Positions 7,801-17,242 of a stretch of DNA of 64,000 nucleotides are shown piece after piece (positions within the stretch are counted from its first letter, which is position 1; every line of letters begins with the position of its first letter). The notes below the pieces were generated by a model. The model did not search any database and was not told where the DNA came from. It worked only from the letters and a program-made list of their open reading frames with translations. A program made the translations under genes and the position numbers. Source of the DNA: Geodermatophilus africanus (GTDB taxonomy: Bacteria; Actinomycetota; Actinomycetes; Mycobacteriales; Geodermatophilaceae); assembly GCF_900107105.1 (NCBI RefSeq), contig NZ_FNOT01000001.1, forward strand, positions 434,001-498,000. The letters are read 5' to 3'.

Positions 7801-9135
7801 TCAGCCGACGACGGCGTCCCGGCGCCGGGCCAGGCTGAAGGCGACGGCCCCGAGCAGCCCGACGACGGCGAAGAGGTAGAAGCCTCCGGGGAAGGCGTTA
7901 CCGGTGGCGAACAGGGCGCCGGTGATGGTCGGCCCGACGATGGCCCCGATCCGGCCCGCGCCGGCGGACCAGCCCAGCGCCGTCGCGCGGACCTGCGGCG
8001 GGTGGTTGGCGCTGACGAACGCGTAGACCAGCACCTGGGCGCTGAAGACGAAGCACCCGGTCAGGAACACCATGGCGTAGATGCCGACGATCGGGAGCCT
8101 GATCGACAGCAGCGCCAGGAAGACCGCAGCCCCGGTGAACCAGACCACGCCCGCGGCCCGGGCGCCGACCCGGTCCGCGACGGTCCCCGCGACCAGCAGT
8201 CCGACGATGGCGCCGACGTTGAGCACGAGGAGGAAGGCCAGCGCGGCACCGAGCTCGTACTCGGCCTCCCGCATGATCGTGGGCAGCCAGTTGTTCAGGC
8301 CGTAGACGAGCAGCAGACCCATGAACGACGTGATGCCGATGACGACGGTGTTGCGCACGTAGACCGAGGTGAACAGCGTCCGGACGGTGGCGGCGGCTCC
8401 CGCCGCACCGGCCTCTCCCGCGTGCTCGGCGACTGGCGCGGCCGGGGTCTCCAGCTCGAGGCCGTACCGCCGCGCGACCTCCTCGGCCTCGGCCCGCCGG
8501 CCGTGGGAGACGAGGTAGGACGCCGACTCGGGCAGGTGCCGCAGCATGAGCGGGATCAGGACCACCGCCGGCAGCGCGCCGATCACGAACATCCAACGCC
8601 ACCCGATGTTCGGGATCACCACGATCGCCAGCGCGGCCGTCGTGACGGCTCCGACGTGGTAGCCCGTCATGATCGTCGTCGTCGCGCGGCCGCTGCGGCC
8701 GGAGCGGGTGAACTCGTTGACCATCGCGATGGCCGTGGGGAGGCAGCCTCCGAGGCCGATCCCGGCGAGGAAGCGCAGGACGCCGAACACGATCTCGTTG
8801 GGCGCGAAGGCGCAAGCGAGCGTGAGCAGCGAGAACGCCGCGACCGCCCCGATCAGCGCCTTGCGCCGGCCCACGAGGTCGGTCAAGGTCCCGACGGTCA
8901 GCGCGCCGATCATCATGCCGACGAGGCCGATGGTGATGACGAAGGTCGTCCCGGCGCCGGACAGCGCCCACTCCTCCGGCGACTGGAGGGTCGGGACGAC
9001 GGTGCCCACCACCACCAGGTCGAAGCCGTCGAGCAGGACCGCGATCCAGCACAGCGGGGCGACCCAGCCGGCTGCGCGCCCCGCGGCTCCTGGACGTCTC
9101 GCCGTCCGGCCGGTGCTCGTCGGTGTGCTGCTCAT
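7801..9135 (-). CDS. MFS transporter, aromatic acid:H+ symporter (AAHS) type
   Basis: 444 residues and about 12 membrane segments. LDGFDLVVVGTVVPTL in the first helix matches the DGxD motif that AAHS members such as PcaK need for aromatic acid uptake. The loop 2-3 motif GTLTDLVGRRKALI is the MFS signature. ATG chosen from a perfect AGGAGGAG ribosome-binding site. The substrate is probably a protocatechuate- or 4-hydroxybenzoate-like acid, but no degradative operon is adjacent. Upstream there is a strong terminator hairpin (9250-9285) that isolates it from the catalase gene. Confidence 0.88.
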   Translation of the reverse strand: MSSTPTSTGRTARRPGAAGRAAGWVAPLCWIAVLLDGFDLVVVGTVVPTLQSPEEWALSGAGTTFVITIGLVGMMIGALTVGTLTDLVGRRKALIGAVAAFSLLTLACAFAPNEIVFGVLRFLAGIGLGGCLPTAIAMVNEFTRSGRSGRATTTIMTGYHVGAVTTAALAIVVIPNIGWRWMFVIGALPAVVLIPLMLRHLPESASYLVSHGRRAEAEEVARRYGLELETPAAPVAEHAGEAGAAGAAATVRTLFTSVYVRNTVVIGITSFMGLLLVYGLNNWLPTIMREAEYELGAALAFLLVLNVGAIVGLLVAGTVADRVGARAAGVVWFTGAAVFLALLSIRLPIVGIYAMVFLTGCFVFSAQVLVYAFVSANHPPQVRATALGWSAGAGRIGAIVGPTITGALFATGNAFPGGFYLFAVVGLLGAVAFSLARRRDAVVG

Positions 9136-9249
9136 GTCTCCTCCTGGCGCGACGCTGCGGACCCCGGGGAGACGGTAGGTGAGCCAGGCCACCAGACCCA
9201 GCCCGAACTCCCGGCCAGTGGAAGGTCGCCGATCGGGTCTGGAACCCAC

Positions 9250-9285
9250 GGCGGGCCGCGACCGGAGGTCCGGTCGCGGCCCGCC
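9250..9285. terminator. strong stem-loop terminator
   Basis: A perfect 16-bp stem (9250-9265 with 9270-9285) and a 4-nt loop AGGT, all GC-rich. It lies between the catalase 3' end and the MFS start, so it probably stops transcription coming from the catalase side. No clear U-tract is seen, which is usual in actinobacteria. Confidence 0.8.
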
Positions 9286-9332
9286 GGCCGTGCTGCGGGG
9301 GTCAGCCCTGGGCGACGATGTCGCCGGTCGCC

Positions 9333-9394
9333 TTCCGCACCACGGTCCGCTCCTCGGTCGCTGGCGCTCCCTGCGATGCTCCCGTGGCTGTCAG
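9333..9394 (-). repeat. 62-nt stop-codon repeat, family 2, copy 2
   Basis: This pairs with 40-101 at about 85% identity over the full 62 nt. It includes the catalase stop codon (9391-9393) and continues downstream. Both copies end in the same CTGACAGCC context on the coding strand. Confidence 0.6.
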
Positions 9395-11049
9395 GCGACG
9401 ACCACGTGCTCGTTGGGCACGCAGTGCGTCATCTGGTGGCCGGTGACGTCACGCGGACCGTTCTTGCCGAGGTTGGCGGCGCGCTGCTGCTCCTCCTCGG
9501 AGAGGGTCTGCGTCTGCAGCGGCGGCAGGCCGCGGACGTCGTCCGCGGTGATGCCCAGGGCGTCGCCGACGCGCTGGCCGAGCTCGTCCTCGCACATGAA
9601 GAAGTGCCAGACCATCCGCTCCTGGATCTCCCGGCGGCACTGCGAGAGGGCGTCGACCAGGTTCTGCACCAGGTCGTCCTTCTCCCACTGCTCCGACAGC
9701 AGGTAGCGCTCGCCGGCCTGCGCGTAGTCGTTGGTGCGCGGGATCCGCTTGCGGGTGAGCCGGCCGGTGACGAGCGGGCCCTGCTCGTCGTGGGTCGGAT
9801 ACTGCGCCTCGCGCAGGCCGCCCAGGATCGAGGGCTCGTAGTTGACGTGCGGGTTGGTGCCCACGTCGTCCCGGCCGTAGGACATCTGGCCGCCCTGCTG
9901 GTTGGTGGCGACCCGCGCCCTGGGCCGGTTCACCGGCAGCTGCAGGTAGTTGGGGCCCACCCGGTAGCGCTGGGTGTCGGAGTAGGAGAACGTCCTGCCG
10001 ACCAGCATCTTGTCGTCGGAGAAGTCCAGGCCGTCGACCAGGACGCCGGTACCGAAGGCGATCTGCTCGTTCTCGGCGAAGAAGTCCTCCGGCATGCGGT
10101 CGAGGGTCATCGTCCCGACCTTGCGCAGCGGGAAGGCCTCCTCCGGCCACACCTTGGTGTCGTCGAGCGGGTCGAAGTCGAGCTCGGGGTGCTCGTCGTC
10201 GCTCATGATCTGGACGTACAGGTCCCACGAGGGGAAGTCGCCGGCGGCGATCGAGTCGTAGAGGTCCTTGGTGTGGGCGCCTAGGGTCTGCGCCTGCACC
10301 GCCGCGGCGTCGGCGCCGGTCCAGGACCTCACGCCCTGCTTGGGCAGCCAGTGGTACTTGACCAGCACCGTCTCGCCGCGGTCGTTGACCCACTTGTAGG
10401 TGTTCACGCCAAAGCCCTGCATGAACCGGTAGCCGGCCGGCGTGCCGCGGGGGCTGAAGACCAACGTGACCATGTGCATGGCCTCGGGGGTCTGGCTGAA
10501 GAAGTCGAAGGCGCGCTCGGCGACGCTGGCCTCGAAGGTGACGGGGTCCGGCTTCTGCGAGTGGATGAAGTCCGGGAACTTGATGGCGTCACGGATGAAG
10601 AAGACGCCCAGGTTGTTGCCGACGAGGTCCCAGTTGCCGTCCTCGGTGTAGAACTTCACGGCGAAACCGCGCGGGTCGCGCGCGGACTCCGAGGAGTCCC
10701 GGCCACCGGCCACGGTCGAGAAGCGCAGCGCGACGTCGGTGCGCTTGCCCTTCTCCTGGAACAGCTTGGCGCGGGTGTACGTCGAGACGGGCTCGTCACC
10801 GACGGTGCCGTCGGCCTCGAAGTAGCCGAAGGCGGTCACGCCGCGGGCGTGCACCACGCGCTCCGGGATGCGCTCCCGGTCGAAGTGGCTGATCTTCTCG
10901 AGGAACTGGTAGTTCTCCAGCGTGGCCGGGCCGCGGGCCCCCACCGTGCGCTGGTTCTGGTTGTCGTAGACCGGGTGACCCTGACGGTTGGTCAGGACCG
11001 GACGGTCCGCCTCGCTCGGCGCCGGGCCCTGCGATGCGACGTCGGTCAT
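9391..11049 (-). CDS. katA: monofunctional heme catalase
   Basis: 552 residues. It decomposes H2O2 with a heme b-type centre. Catalytic His67 lies in [13 protein letters not shown] and the distal Asn is in [11 protein letters not shown] (145/146). The proximal heme Tyr356 is in [17 protein letters not shown], preceded by Arg352. The C-terminal helical part is the normal small-subunit catalase tail. The ATG overlaps the TGA of the upstream fur-family gene by two bases (ATGA), so the pair is an operon and likely translationally coupled. Expression is probably controlled by that regulator through peroxide and iron. Confidence 0.95.
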   Translation of the reverse strand: MTDVASQGPAPSEADRPVLTNRQGHPVYDNQNQRTVGARGPATLENYQFLEKISHFDRERIPERVVHARGVTAFGYFEADGTVGDEPVSTYTRAKLFQEKGKRTDVALRFSTVAGGRDSSESARDPRGFAVKFYTEDGNWDLVGNNLGVFFIRDAIKFPDFIHSQKPDPVTFEASVAERAFDFFSQTPEAMHMVTLVFSPRGTPAGYRFMQGFGVNTYKWVNDRGETVLVKYHWLPKQGVRSWTGADAAAVQAQTLGAHTKDLYDSIAAGDFPSWDLYVQIMSDDEHPELDFDPLDDTKVWPEEAFPLRKVGTMTLDRMPEDFFAENEQIAFGTGVLVDGLDFSDDKMLVGRTFSYSDTQRYRVGPNYLQLPVNRPRARVATNQQGGQMSYGRDDVGTNPHVNYEPSILGGLREAQYPTHDEQGPLVTGRLTRKRIPRTNDYAQAGERYLLSEQWEKDDLVQNLVDALSQCRREIQERMVWHFFMCEDELGQRVGDALGITADDVRGLPPLQTQTLSEEEQQRAANLGKNGPRDVTGHQMTHCVPNEHVVVA

Positions 11050-11519
11050 GCGTTGACTCCTCCTCGATTGTCGTGCTGAAGGACCTGAGCGGTCACTCCC
11101 GGTGTCCGTACCCGGCACTCGCGGCACAGACCCCAGAAGACGACCTCCGCCTCGTCCACGACGAAACCCGCCGTGTCCGAGGGCGTCAGGCACGGAGCCG
11201 CCCCGACGGTGCAGTCGACGTCCGCGACCGCGCCGCACGAGCGGCAGACCAGATGGTGGTGGTTGTCCCCGACCCGCAGCTCGAACAGCGCGGGCGCGCC
11301 GGCCGGCTCGATCCGGCGGGCCAGGCCGCTGCTGACGAGCGCCTGGAGCACCCCGTAGACCGCCTGCGGCGACAACGTCGGGTGCAGCGCGCGGGCGGCA
11401 CTGACGATGGTGTCGACGTCCGCGTGCGGACGCTCGGCGAGCACCTGCAGCACCGACAGGCGGGGCCGCGTGACGCGCAGCCCCGCGGTGCGGAGCTGCT
11501 CCTGCCAGGTCGTCGCCAT
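11046..11519 (-). CDS. furA: Fur/PerR-family regulator (FurA type) of catalase
   Basis: 157 residues: a winged-helix DNA-binding N-terminus (about 1-80), then a metal-binding dimerisation domain. The regulatory site [10 protein letters not shown] has His87-89, and two CxxC pairs (Cys92/95 and Cys132/135) form the structural zinc site. Gene order furA-katA with a 4-nt overlap is the same as the mycobacterial furA-katG arrangement, where FurA autoregulates and represses the catalase gene. The candidate operator is the inverted repeat at 11544-11556. Confidence 0.9.
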   Translation of the reverse strand: MATTWQEQLRTAGLRVTRPRLSVLQVLAERPHADVDTIVSAARALHPTLSPQAVYGVLQALVSSGLARRIEPAGAPALFELRVGDNHHHLVCRSCGAVADVDCTVGAAPCLTPSDTAGFVVDEAEVVFWGLCRECRVRTPGVTAQVLQHDNRGGVNA

Positions 11520-11543
11520 CGGGGTCCACGAAACCCCGTTTCC

Positions 11544-11556
11544 TTGAATCAGTCAA
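11544..11556 (-). promoter_or_regulatory. candidate Fur-type operator and promoter of furA-katA
   Basis: TTGACTGATTCAA (minus strand), a 6-1-6 inverted repeat with one mismatch, lies 25-37 nt upstream of the furA start. It is one of the few AT-rich patches nearby. TTGACT could also serve as a -35 hexamer. The position fits autoregulation, but the site is inferred from symmetry alone. Confidence 0.45.
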
Positions 11557-11609
11557 ATCACGGCGCGTCGAGGGTGCGCGCCGGCGAGCCCGGCGACCGG
11601 CTGGAACGG

Positions 11610-11666
11610 CCCCTCTGCAGGGGCCCGCCGCGAGCTTGCGAGTGGTGGGGGCAGAGGGGTCCTTTA
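11610..11666 (-). repeat. stop-adjacent hairpin repeat, family 1, copy b
   Basis: This starts directly after the purU TGA as TAAAGGA. The outer arms are CCCCTCTGC and GCAGAGGGG (perfect 9 bp; 11651-11659 with 11610-11618), around an inner core CCACCACTCGCAAGCTCGCG. Arm sequence differs from copy a but pairing is kept. Confidence 0.75.
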
Positions 11667-12557
11667 TCAGGCGAAGACGATGGTCTTCTCGCCGTCCACG
11701 ATGACCCGGTCCTCGACGTGCCAGGTAACGGCCTGGGCCAGCACCTGGCGCTCGACGTAGCGGCCGATGCGGCGCATGTCCTCGACCGTCGCCCGGTGGT
11801 CCACGCGGGCGACCTCCTGCTCGATGATCGGGCCGGCGTCGAGCTCCGGCGTCACGTAGTGCGCGGTCGCCCCGATCAGCTTCACGCCGCGGTCGTGCGC
11901 TGCCCGGTAGGGGTTGGCGCCGACGAAGGCCGGCAGGAAGCTGTGGTGGATGTTGATCAGCCGCTCCGGGAACCGGCTGCAGAAGTCCGCCGACACGATC
12001 TGCATGTAGCGCGCGAGCACCACCAGGTCGACGTCCCCGATCAGCTCCAGCGCCCGCGCCTCGGCCTCGGCCTTGGTCCCCGGCGTCACCGGCACGTGGT
12101 GGAACGGGACGCCGGCCGCACGGGCGACCGGCTCGAGGTCGGGATGGTTGGAGACGACGGCGGCGATCTCGGCGCGCAGGTCGCCGGCGCGCACCCGGTA
12201 GAGCAGCTCCTGCAGCACGTGGTCGGTCCGGGACACGAACACCGCCAGCCGCGGCCGGTGCGCCGCCTCGGTCAGCCGCCAGGTGAACTGCCACTGCTGC
12301 GCGAGCAGCGCCAGAGCGCCCTCGAGCTGCTGGCGACGGGCGGTCAGGTCGGCGAGGAAGAACTCCAATCGCAGCGTGAACGTGCCGCCGACCGGGTCCG
12401 AGGAGTGCTGCTGCGAGTCGATGATGTTCGCCCCGACGTCGGCCATCAGCCCGCTGACGACGGCGACGATCCCCGGCCGGTCGGGGCAGCGGACGACCAG
12501 GCGGCCGACGTCCAGCCGGTCGTCGCGCGGGCCGGGCGAGGGCAGTTCGGCGGACAC
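11667..12557 (-). CDS. purU: formyltetrahydrofolate deformylase
   Basis: 296 residues. It hydrolyses 10-formyl-THF to THF and formate, balancing the one-carbon pool. There is an N-terminal ACT domain (about 18-95, starting [18 protein letters not shown]) and a C-terminal formyltransferase-like domain. Catalytic residues are in [10 protein letters not shown] (Asn, His) and in [10 protein letters not shown] (Asp). Length and domain order are normal. It ends in a family-1 hairpin repeat and appears to be monocistronic. Confidence 0.93.
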   Translation of the reverse strand: MSAELPSPGPRDDRLDVGRLVVRCPDRPGIVAVVSGLMADVGANIIDSQQHSSDPVGGTFTLRLEFFLADLTARRQQLEGALALLAQQWQFTWRLTEAAHRPRLAVFVSRTDHVLQELLYRVRAGDLRAEIAAVVSNHPDLEPVARAAGVPFHHVPVTPGTKAEAEARALELIGDVDLVVLARYMQIVSADFCSRFPERLINIHHSFLPAFVGANPYRAAHDRGVKLIGATAHYVTPELDAGPIIEQEVARVDHRATVEDMRRIGRYVERQVLAQAVTWHVEDRVIVDGEKTIVFA

Positions 12558-12610
12558 GGGAAGCGAGGATGCCAGGCCACCGGGACCCCGGTCCTGACGG
12601 GTGACGGCGC

Positions 12611-12684
12611 CGATGATCAGGGGCCTGCGGTGGCGACACGCTCACGTCCATCGGCGGGTCCCACCCGGGACTCCGTGATCGTCG
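12611..12684. repeat. GATC-containing inverted repeat, family 3, imperfect copy
   Basis: CGATGATCA (12611-12619) and TGATCGTCG (12676-12684) form an 8-of-9 inverted repeat in the gap between the purU start and the ligD polymerase stop. It matches the arms at 25543-25611. Confidence 0.4.
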
Positions 12685-12720
12685 CGGAGGGGACCGCGGC
12701 GGCTCAGGAGGGAGCGCGGC

Positions 12721-13644
12721 TCACGGGGCCGGGGGCAGGACGGCGCGCTGCGCCCCGGCGATGTCGAACAGGTCGCCGTAGTCCTCGACCCGGGCCAGCA
12801 CGTCCTCGGTGCGGAAGCGCAGCAGGCCGGGGTCGGCGCCGTCGAGCACCGCCTCGACCTCGTCCCAGCCGATCGGCGTGGACACCGTCGCGTCGGGTCG
12901 GGCGCGCAGCGAGTACGGCGCGACCGTCGTCTTGGCCGGGTTGTTCTGGCTCCAGTCGATGAGCACCTTGCCCGGCCGCAGCACCTTCTCCATGCGCCAC
13001 ACGACCCGGTCGGGGGTCTCGCCGGCGAGCTCCTGGGCCAGCGCGCGGGCGTACCGGCTGGGGTGCTCGCGGTCGCGCACCCGGATCGGCGCGTACACCT
13101 GCACCCCCTTGGAGCCCGACGTCTTCACCACGGGGTCCAGGCCGTCGTCCACCAGCCGCTGGCGCAGCCGGTCGGCCACCTCGCAGCACTCCAGGATCCC
13201 GGCGTCCGGGCCGGGGTCGAGGTCGAGCACCAGCAGGTCCGGCAGGGCCGGCTGCAGGCGGCTGCCGACCTGCCACTGCGGCACGTGCAGCTCCAGCGCG
13301 GCCAGGTTGGCCGCCCAGGCGAGATCGGCGACCGTCTCCAGGATGACCATGTCGAGGGTCTCCCGACCGCGGGAGCTGCCGGGGCTGGGGACGGTCACCT
13401 TCCGCACCCAGTCGGGGGCGTGCCGGGCGCTGTTCTTCTCGAAGAACGCCTGCCCCTCGACCCCGTCCGGCCAGCGGGTGAAGGTGACCGGCCGGCCGGA
13501 CAGGTGCGGCAGCAGCACCGGCGCGATCCGCACGTAGTAGTCGATGACCTGGGCCTTGGTGAACGAGACCTCGGGGAAGAGGACCTTCTCCAGGTTGGAG
13601 ACGTGCAGCTGCCGCCCGTCGACGCGCACCAACTGCCGGGTCAC
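12721..13644 (-). CDS. ligD: NHEJ DNA polymerase LigD (primase-polymerase domain, stand-alone)
   Basis: 307 residues of archaeo-eukaryotic primase type. It fills and extends ends during non-homologous end joining. The metal-binding DxD is in LVLDLDPGPD and the nucleotide-binding loop is TSGSKGVQVYAP. The position usually His in that loop is Gln here, as may be common in stand-alone actinobacterial forms. GTG start (VTRQLVRVDG), 19 nt after the ligase stop. In mycobacteria this domain is fused to the ligase; here it is a separate last gene of ku-ligase-polymerase. Confidence 0.88.
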   Translation of the reverse strand: MTRQLVRVDGRQLHVSNLEKVLFPEVSFTKAQVIDYYVRIAPVLLPHLSGRPVTFTRWPDGVEGQAFFEKNSARHAPDWVRKVTVPSPGSSRGRETLDMVILETVADLAWAANLAALELHVPQWQVGSRLQPALPDLLVLDLDPGPDAGILECCEVADRLRQRLVDDGLDPVVKTSGSKGVQVYAPIRVRDREHPSRYARALAQELAGETPDRVVWRMEKVLRPGKVLIDWSQNNPAKTTVAPYSLRARPDATVSTPIGWDEVEAVLDGADPGLLRFRTEDVLARVEDYGDLFDIAGAQRAVLPPAP

Positions 13645-13663
13645 CCGACGTCCCGTACCCGGT

Positions 13664-14971
13664 TCACCACTCCTCGACCACGTCCTCCGGGACCAGGTCG
13701 TCGCGCAGCCCGCGCCACGACGGGTGGCGCATCCGGCCGTCGGCGGTCCATGCGGCGAAGGCCACCTCCCCGACCAGCTCCGGCACCACCCAGTGCGCGT
13801 CGCGGGTGACCTCGCGGGGCAGCGCGTCGGCGAACGGCGGCCGGCCGGCCGGGGTGAACAGCGGCTGGAGCTCCTCCAGCGCCGCGGCGGTGAAGCCGGT
13901 GCCGACGTGCCCGGCGTAGACCAGCCGGCCGGCGTCGTCGTGCACGCCGACCAGCAGCGAGCCCACTCCCCCGGCACGCCGGCCCTGCCCGGGCCGCCAG
14001 CCGCCGACGACGACCGCCTGCGTCCGGACGTTCTTCACCTTGCGCCAGTCCGGCCCGCGCAGCCCCGGGCGGTAGGGCGAGTCCAGCCGCTTGGCGACGA
14101 CGCCCTCGAGGCGGTTGTCCCGGCTGGCGGCCAGCACCGCGGGCCCGCCGCCGCGGAACCACGGCGTGGGGACCCATCGCTCGCCGGCGACGCCGAGGGC
14201 GTCCAGCCGCTCCCGGCGCTGCGCGTACGGCAGCTCGAGCAGGCTCTCGCCGTCCTCCGCCAGCAGGTCGAAGACCAGGTAGGTGACCGGTGTCGCGGCG
14301 GCCATCCGGCGCACCTCCGGGCCGGTGCGGTGCATCCGCCCCTGCAGCGCGCCGAAGTCGGGGCGGCCGCGGGCGTCCAGGGCGACGACCTCGCCGTCGA
14401 CGACCGCGTCGTGGCCGACCAGCGCCGACGGCAGCCGGCTCAGTTCGGGATAACGGACGGTGATGTCGGTGCCGCTGCGGGCCCATAGCGCCAGCTGCCC
14501 GCCCTCGACGACGGCCACGGCCCGCACGCCGTCCCACTTGAACTCGTAGCCCCAGGCCTGGTCCTGAGCCGCCGGCGGCAGCTCACCGGGGGTGGCGAGC
14601 ATCGGCACCAGCGGCGCGCCCTCCGCGGGGCCGTCGAGCGCACGGACCCGCCAGCCGCCGTCGGGCAGCCGGGCCAGCACGTGCCGGCCGCGCAGCCGCC
14701 GTCCGCCGAGAGCCACGACGACGCGGGCGTCGGTCCACTGCTCGACGGCGTAGCGGCCGGAGTCCCAGCTGGGGCCCGCCACGGCCCCCTGCCCGGTCGG
14801 GACGGCGGGCAGCGCGGGTCCCCGCGCGGCCGGCGGCCCCTCCGGCAGCAGCCAGCACCACGGGACGCCGTCCCGCTCGAGCCGCAGCCCGAGGCCCGAC
14901 GCGCACTCGGTGACGGCGAACGGCTCCCCGGCCTCGGGGGGCGTCCGCCGGGTGCTCCGGGGGGCCGGCAC
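13664..14971 (-). CDS. ligD: ATP-dependent DNA ligase (LigD ligase) with degenerate phosphoesterase-like N-terminus
   Basis: 435 residues. The ligase core begins near residue 120, with nucleotidyl-transfer Lys145 in YEFKWDGVRA. Later motifs are VDGEVVALD and LEGVVAKRLDSPY, and an OB domain is C-terminal. Residues about 18-115 resemble the LigD 3'-phosphoesterase domain (LRLERDGVPWCWLLPEGPP) but lack the catalytic His-His-Asp set, so this part is probably structural. GTG start one nucleotide after the Ku stop codon. It seals double-strand breaks with Ku and the downstream polymerase. Confidence 0.9.
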   Translation of the reverse strand: MPAPRSTRRTPPEAGEPFAVTECASGLGLRLERDGVPWCWLLPEGPPAARGPALPAVPTGQGAVAGPSWDSGRYAVEQWTDARVVVALGGRRLRGRHVLARLPDGGWRVRALDGPAEGAPLVPMLATPGELPPAAQDQAWGYEFKWDGVRAVAVVEGGQLALWARSGTDITVRYPELSRLPSALVGHDAVVDGEVVALDARGRPDFGALQGRMHRTGPEVRRMAAATPVTYLVFDLLAEDGESLLELPYAQRRERLDALGVAGERWVPTPWFRGGGPAVLAASRDNRLEGVVAKRLDSPYRPGLRGPDWRKVKNVRTQAVVVGGWRPGQGRRAGGVGSLLVGVHDDAGRLVYAGHVGTGFTAAALEELQPLFTPAGRPPFADALPREVTRDAHWVVPELVGEVAFAAWTADGRMRHPSWRGLRDDLVPEDVVEEW

Positions 14972-14972
14972 C

Positions 14973-15971
14973 TCAGGCGGTGCGGCGGGCCCGCTTGGCC
15001 GGCGCCTTCTCGGCGGTCGCCTTCTTCGCCGGGGTCGCCCCGGTCGCGGTCGCCTTCTTCGCCGCGGTCGTCCTCTTCGCCGGGGTCGCCCCGGTCGCGG
15101 TCACCTTCTCGGCCGCGGTCGGCCTCGCGGCCGTCCTCTTCGCCGCGGTCGCCTTCTTGGCCGGCGCCCGGCGGGCCGGGGCCTCCTCGGCGGGCGTGCC
15201 GCCCCGCGCGGCCTCGACGCTGCGGCGCAGCGCGCTCATCAGGTCGACGACGGCGGCGCCGGAGTCGGCGGTCTCGGGCAGCGGCTGCACCTCGCCGCCG
15301 CTCTGCTTGGCCTCCAGCAGCTCGGCCATCGCCTCGCGGTAGTCGTCGGTGAACTCCGTCGGGTCGAACTCACCGGTCATCGACCCGATCAGCGCCTCGG
15401 CCATCTGCAGCTCCTGCGGCCGCACGGCGACGTCCTCGTCGAGGAAGCCGAAGTCGGGACGGCGGATCTCGTCGGGCCAGCGCATGGTGTGCAGCACCAT
15501 CACGCCGTCCTTGACCCGCAGCGCCGCCAGCGACTCGCGCGACCGGATGGAAATCTTGGTGATGGCGACCCGGCCGGCGTTCTCCAGCGCGTTCCGCAGC
15601 AGCACGTACGGGCGGGTCGCCGAGGGGTCGGGCTCCAGGTAGTACGTCTTCTCGTACTGGATCGGGTCGATCTCGTCCTGGTCGACGAACTGCAGGACCT
15701 CGATCTCCCGCCGGCTGGCCAGCGGCAGTTCCTCGAAGTCCTCGTCGGTAAGCACGACCAGCTGGCCGTCGGGCAGCTCGTAGCCCTTGGCGATCTCGGA
15801 GTACTCGACCTCCTCGCCGTCGATCGAGCACACCCGCCGGTACTTGATGCGCCCGCCGTCGACGGCGTGCACCTGGTTGAACCGGATGTCGTGGTCCTCG
15901 GTGGCCGTGTACAGCTTGACGCCGATGCTGACCAGGCCGAAGGACACCGCCCCGCGCCAGATCGACCGCAT
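14973..15971 (-). CDS. ku: Ku protein (DNA end-binding)
   Basis: 332 residues. A homodimeric ring protein that binds double-strand ends and recruits LigD. The Ku core spans about 1-250 (MRSIWRGAVSFGLVSIGVKL at the start; EKTYYLEPD). It is followed by a Lys/Ala/Thr/Pro-rich tail of about 75 residues like the basic extensions that bind DNA in actinobacterial Ku. The tail is encoded partly by a 51-bp direct repeat (units starting near 15028 and 15079). ATG preferred over an upstream in-frame start because AGGAG lies 7 nt ahead. First gene of the NHEJ operon. Confidence 0.93.
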   Translation of the reverse strand: MRSIWRGAVSFGLVSIGVKLYTATEDHDIRFNQVHAVDGGRIKYRRVCSIDGEEVEYSEIAKGYELPDGQLVVLTDEDFEELPLASRREIEVLQFVDQDEIDPIQYEKTYYLEPDPSATRPYVLLRNALENAGRVAITKISIRSRESLAALRVKDGVMVLHTMRWPDEIRRPDFGFLDEDVAVRPQELQMAEALIGSMTGEFDPTEFTDDYREAMAELLEAKQSGGEVQPLPETADSGAAVVDLMSALRRSVEAARGGTPAEEAPARRAPAKKATAAKRTAARPTAAEKVTATGATPAKRTTAAKKATATGATPAKKATAEKAPAKRARRTA

Positions 15972-16097
15972 GCCGTGCTCCTGTCGAGAGATCGGGTCCG
16001 CGACCGCGCGGGGAAGGCGGGCCGTCAAGATCGCAGGATAGGCGCGCCGGACGCCGGGTGGCAGGTCCGGGAACCCGCCCCTCCCCCGGAGGAGGGG

Positions 16098-16661
16098 TCA
16101 GCCGTCGCTGCCGCTGTCGTCCTCGCCACCACCGGTGGCCTTGCTCTGGATGGCGTCGTAGGCGAACTGCAGCACGTCGGACCCGGCAGCCGTGGTCATG
16201 ACCAACGCCGCCAACCGCGTGGCGTTGGGCGCGGCGACGTAGCCGAACACGAACGCCGTCCCCACCCACTGCGCCAGGCAGAACGGGCAGGTGACCAACT
16301 CGCCGACGGCGTGCTTCCAGCCGCCGTGCACGCGGACGTCCTCGGAGAGCTCCGCCTCGCCCGACGCTCCGTTGAAGGTGGCGAACGGCGCCCGCAGCGG
16401 GCTGGTGACCGGGTCCTTGGCGATCCGGCGGGCCAGCCGGAACGTGCCGATGGTGATGAGGACGGCGTCGCCCAGCGGGATTCGCTCGGGCAGCTGCTTC
16501 CCCGAGGCGCGGACGACGGCGGCTCCGGTGGCCACCACGGTGGAGTAGACGCTCATCGCGCCGAGGAAGCCGCCCAGCGGCCGGTCCTCCCCGTTGTTGT
16601 AGGCGCGCTCCTGCGCCTTCGCCCACCGGCGGACGGGGGAACCGATGTCTGCGAGAGCCAT
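16098..16661 (-). CDS. DUF1360 domain membrane protein
   Basis: 187 residues with the DUF1360 pattern: ITIGTFRLARRIAKDPVTSP, then the Cys-containing TCPFCLAQWVGTAFVFGYVA. Two to three membrane segments are likely. Members include spore-coat-related proteins of unknown function. The CPFC pair could be a redox or metal site. The C-terminus is acidic and Ser/Gly-rich. It is divergent from the DUF5709 gene at 16832. Confidence 0.85.
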   Translation of the reverse strand: MALADIGSPVRRWAKAQERAYNNGEDRPLGGFLGAMSVYSTVVATGAAVVRASGKQLPERIPLGDAVLITIGTFRLARRIAKDPVTSPLRAPFATFNGASGEAELSEDVRVHGGWKHAVGELVTCPFCLAQWVGTAFVFGYVAAPNATRLAALVMTTAAGSDVLQFAYDAIQSKATGGGEDDSGSDG

Positions 16662-16831
16662 GGCAGCCGGGCTACCCCGGCACCCCCACCGGCATGCGGG
16701 ACGACGCCGGCGAGCGGGGTCACGCATGCCCGGCGGGTGACCGGGTAGGCGAGGGACCAGTCCGCGGCCGCACCCGGCCGCGCCCCGCGGGGACCAGCCC
16801 CCGCCGCAGCGTGCACCAGGAGGAACAGGCC

Positions 16832-17242
16832 ATGACCCAGCCCGAGGGCCAGACCGCCCGCGACGTCTTCCCCGAGGACGAGGGCGTCCCCGAGATCTCG
16901 CAGGACGACTCCCCGACGATGGCCGGGGCCGAGGACCCGCAGTTCGCGCCCGTCCCCGGCGACGAGCCCGGCGCCAGCGTCGACTTCGGCACCACCGCGT
17001 TCGAGCAGTCCGAGGGCGAGTCCCTGACCGGCCGGCTCGAGCGCGAGATCCCCGACGACCAGCCCGACGTCCGCCCCTCCGAGGACCCCGCCCGCGGCAT
17101 CGGCCAGCTCGAGCAGGACTACGACACCACGCCGGACACCGACTCGGGCACCAACCGCACCGCCGACGACGTCGAGGCCAGCCTCGACCCGGTGGTCGGC
17201 GGCGAGGGCCCGGAGGAGTCCGCCGTCCACGTCGTGGACTGA
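16832..17242 (+). CDS. DUF5709-like acidic protein
   Basis: 136 residues, strongly acidic and probably disordered, with no membrane segment. Features include PEDEGVPEISQDDSPTMAG and ESLTGRLEREIPD. This composition and length fit actinobacterial DUF5709 proteins of unknown role. ATG chosen from AGGAGGAAC just upstream; the in-frame N-terminal extension from 16694 has noncoding-like composition. It ends in a family-1 hairpin repeat. Confidence 0.75.
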   Translation: MTQPEGQTARDVFPEDEGVPEISQDDSPTMAGAEDPQFAPVPGDEPGASVDFGTTAFEQSEGESLTGRLEREIPDDQPDVRPSEDPARGIGQLEQDYDTTPDTDSGTNRTADDVEASLDPVVGGEGPEESAVHVVD

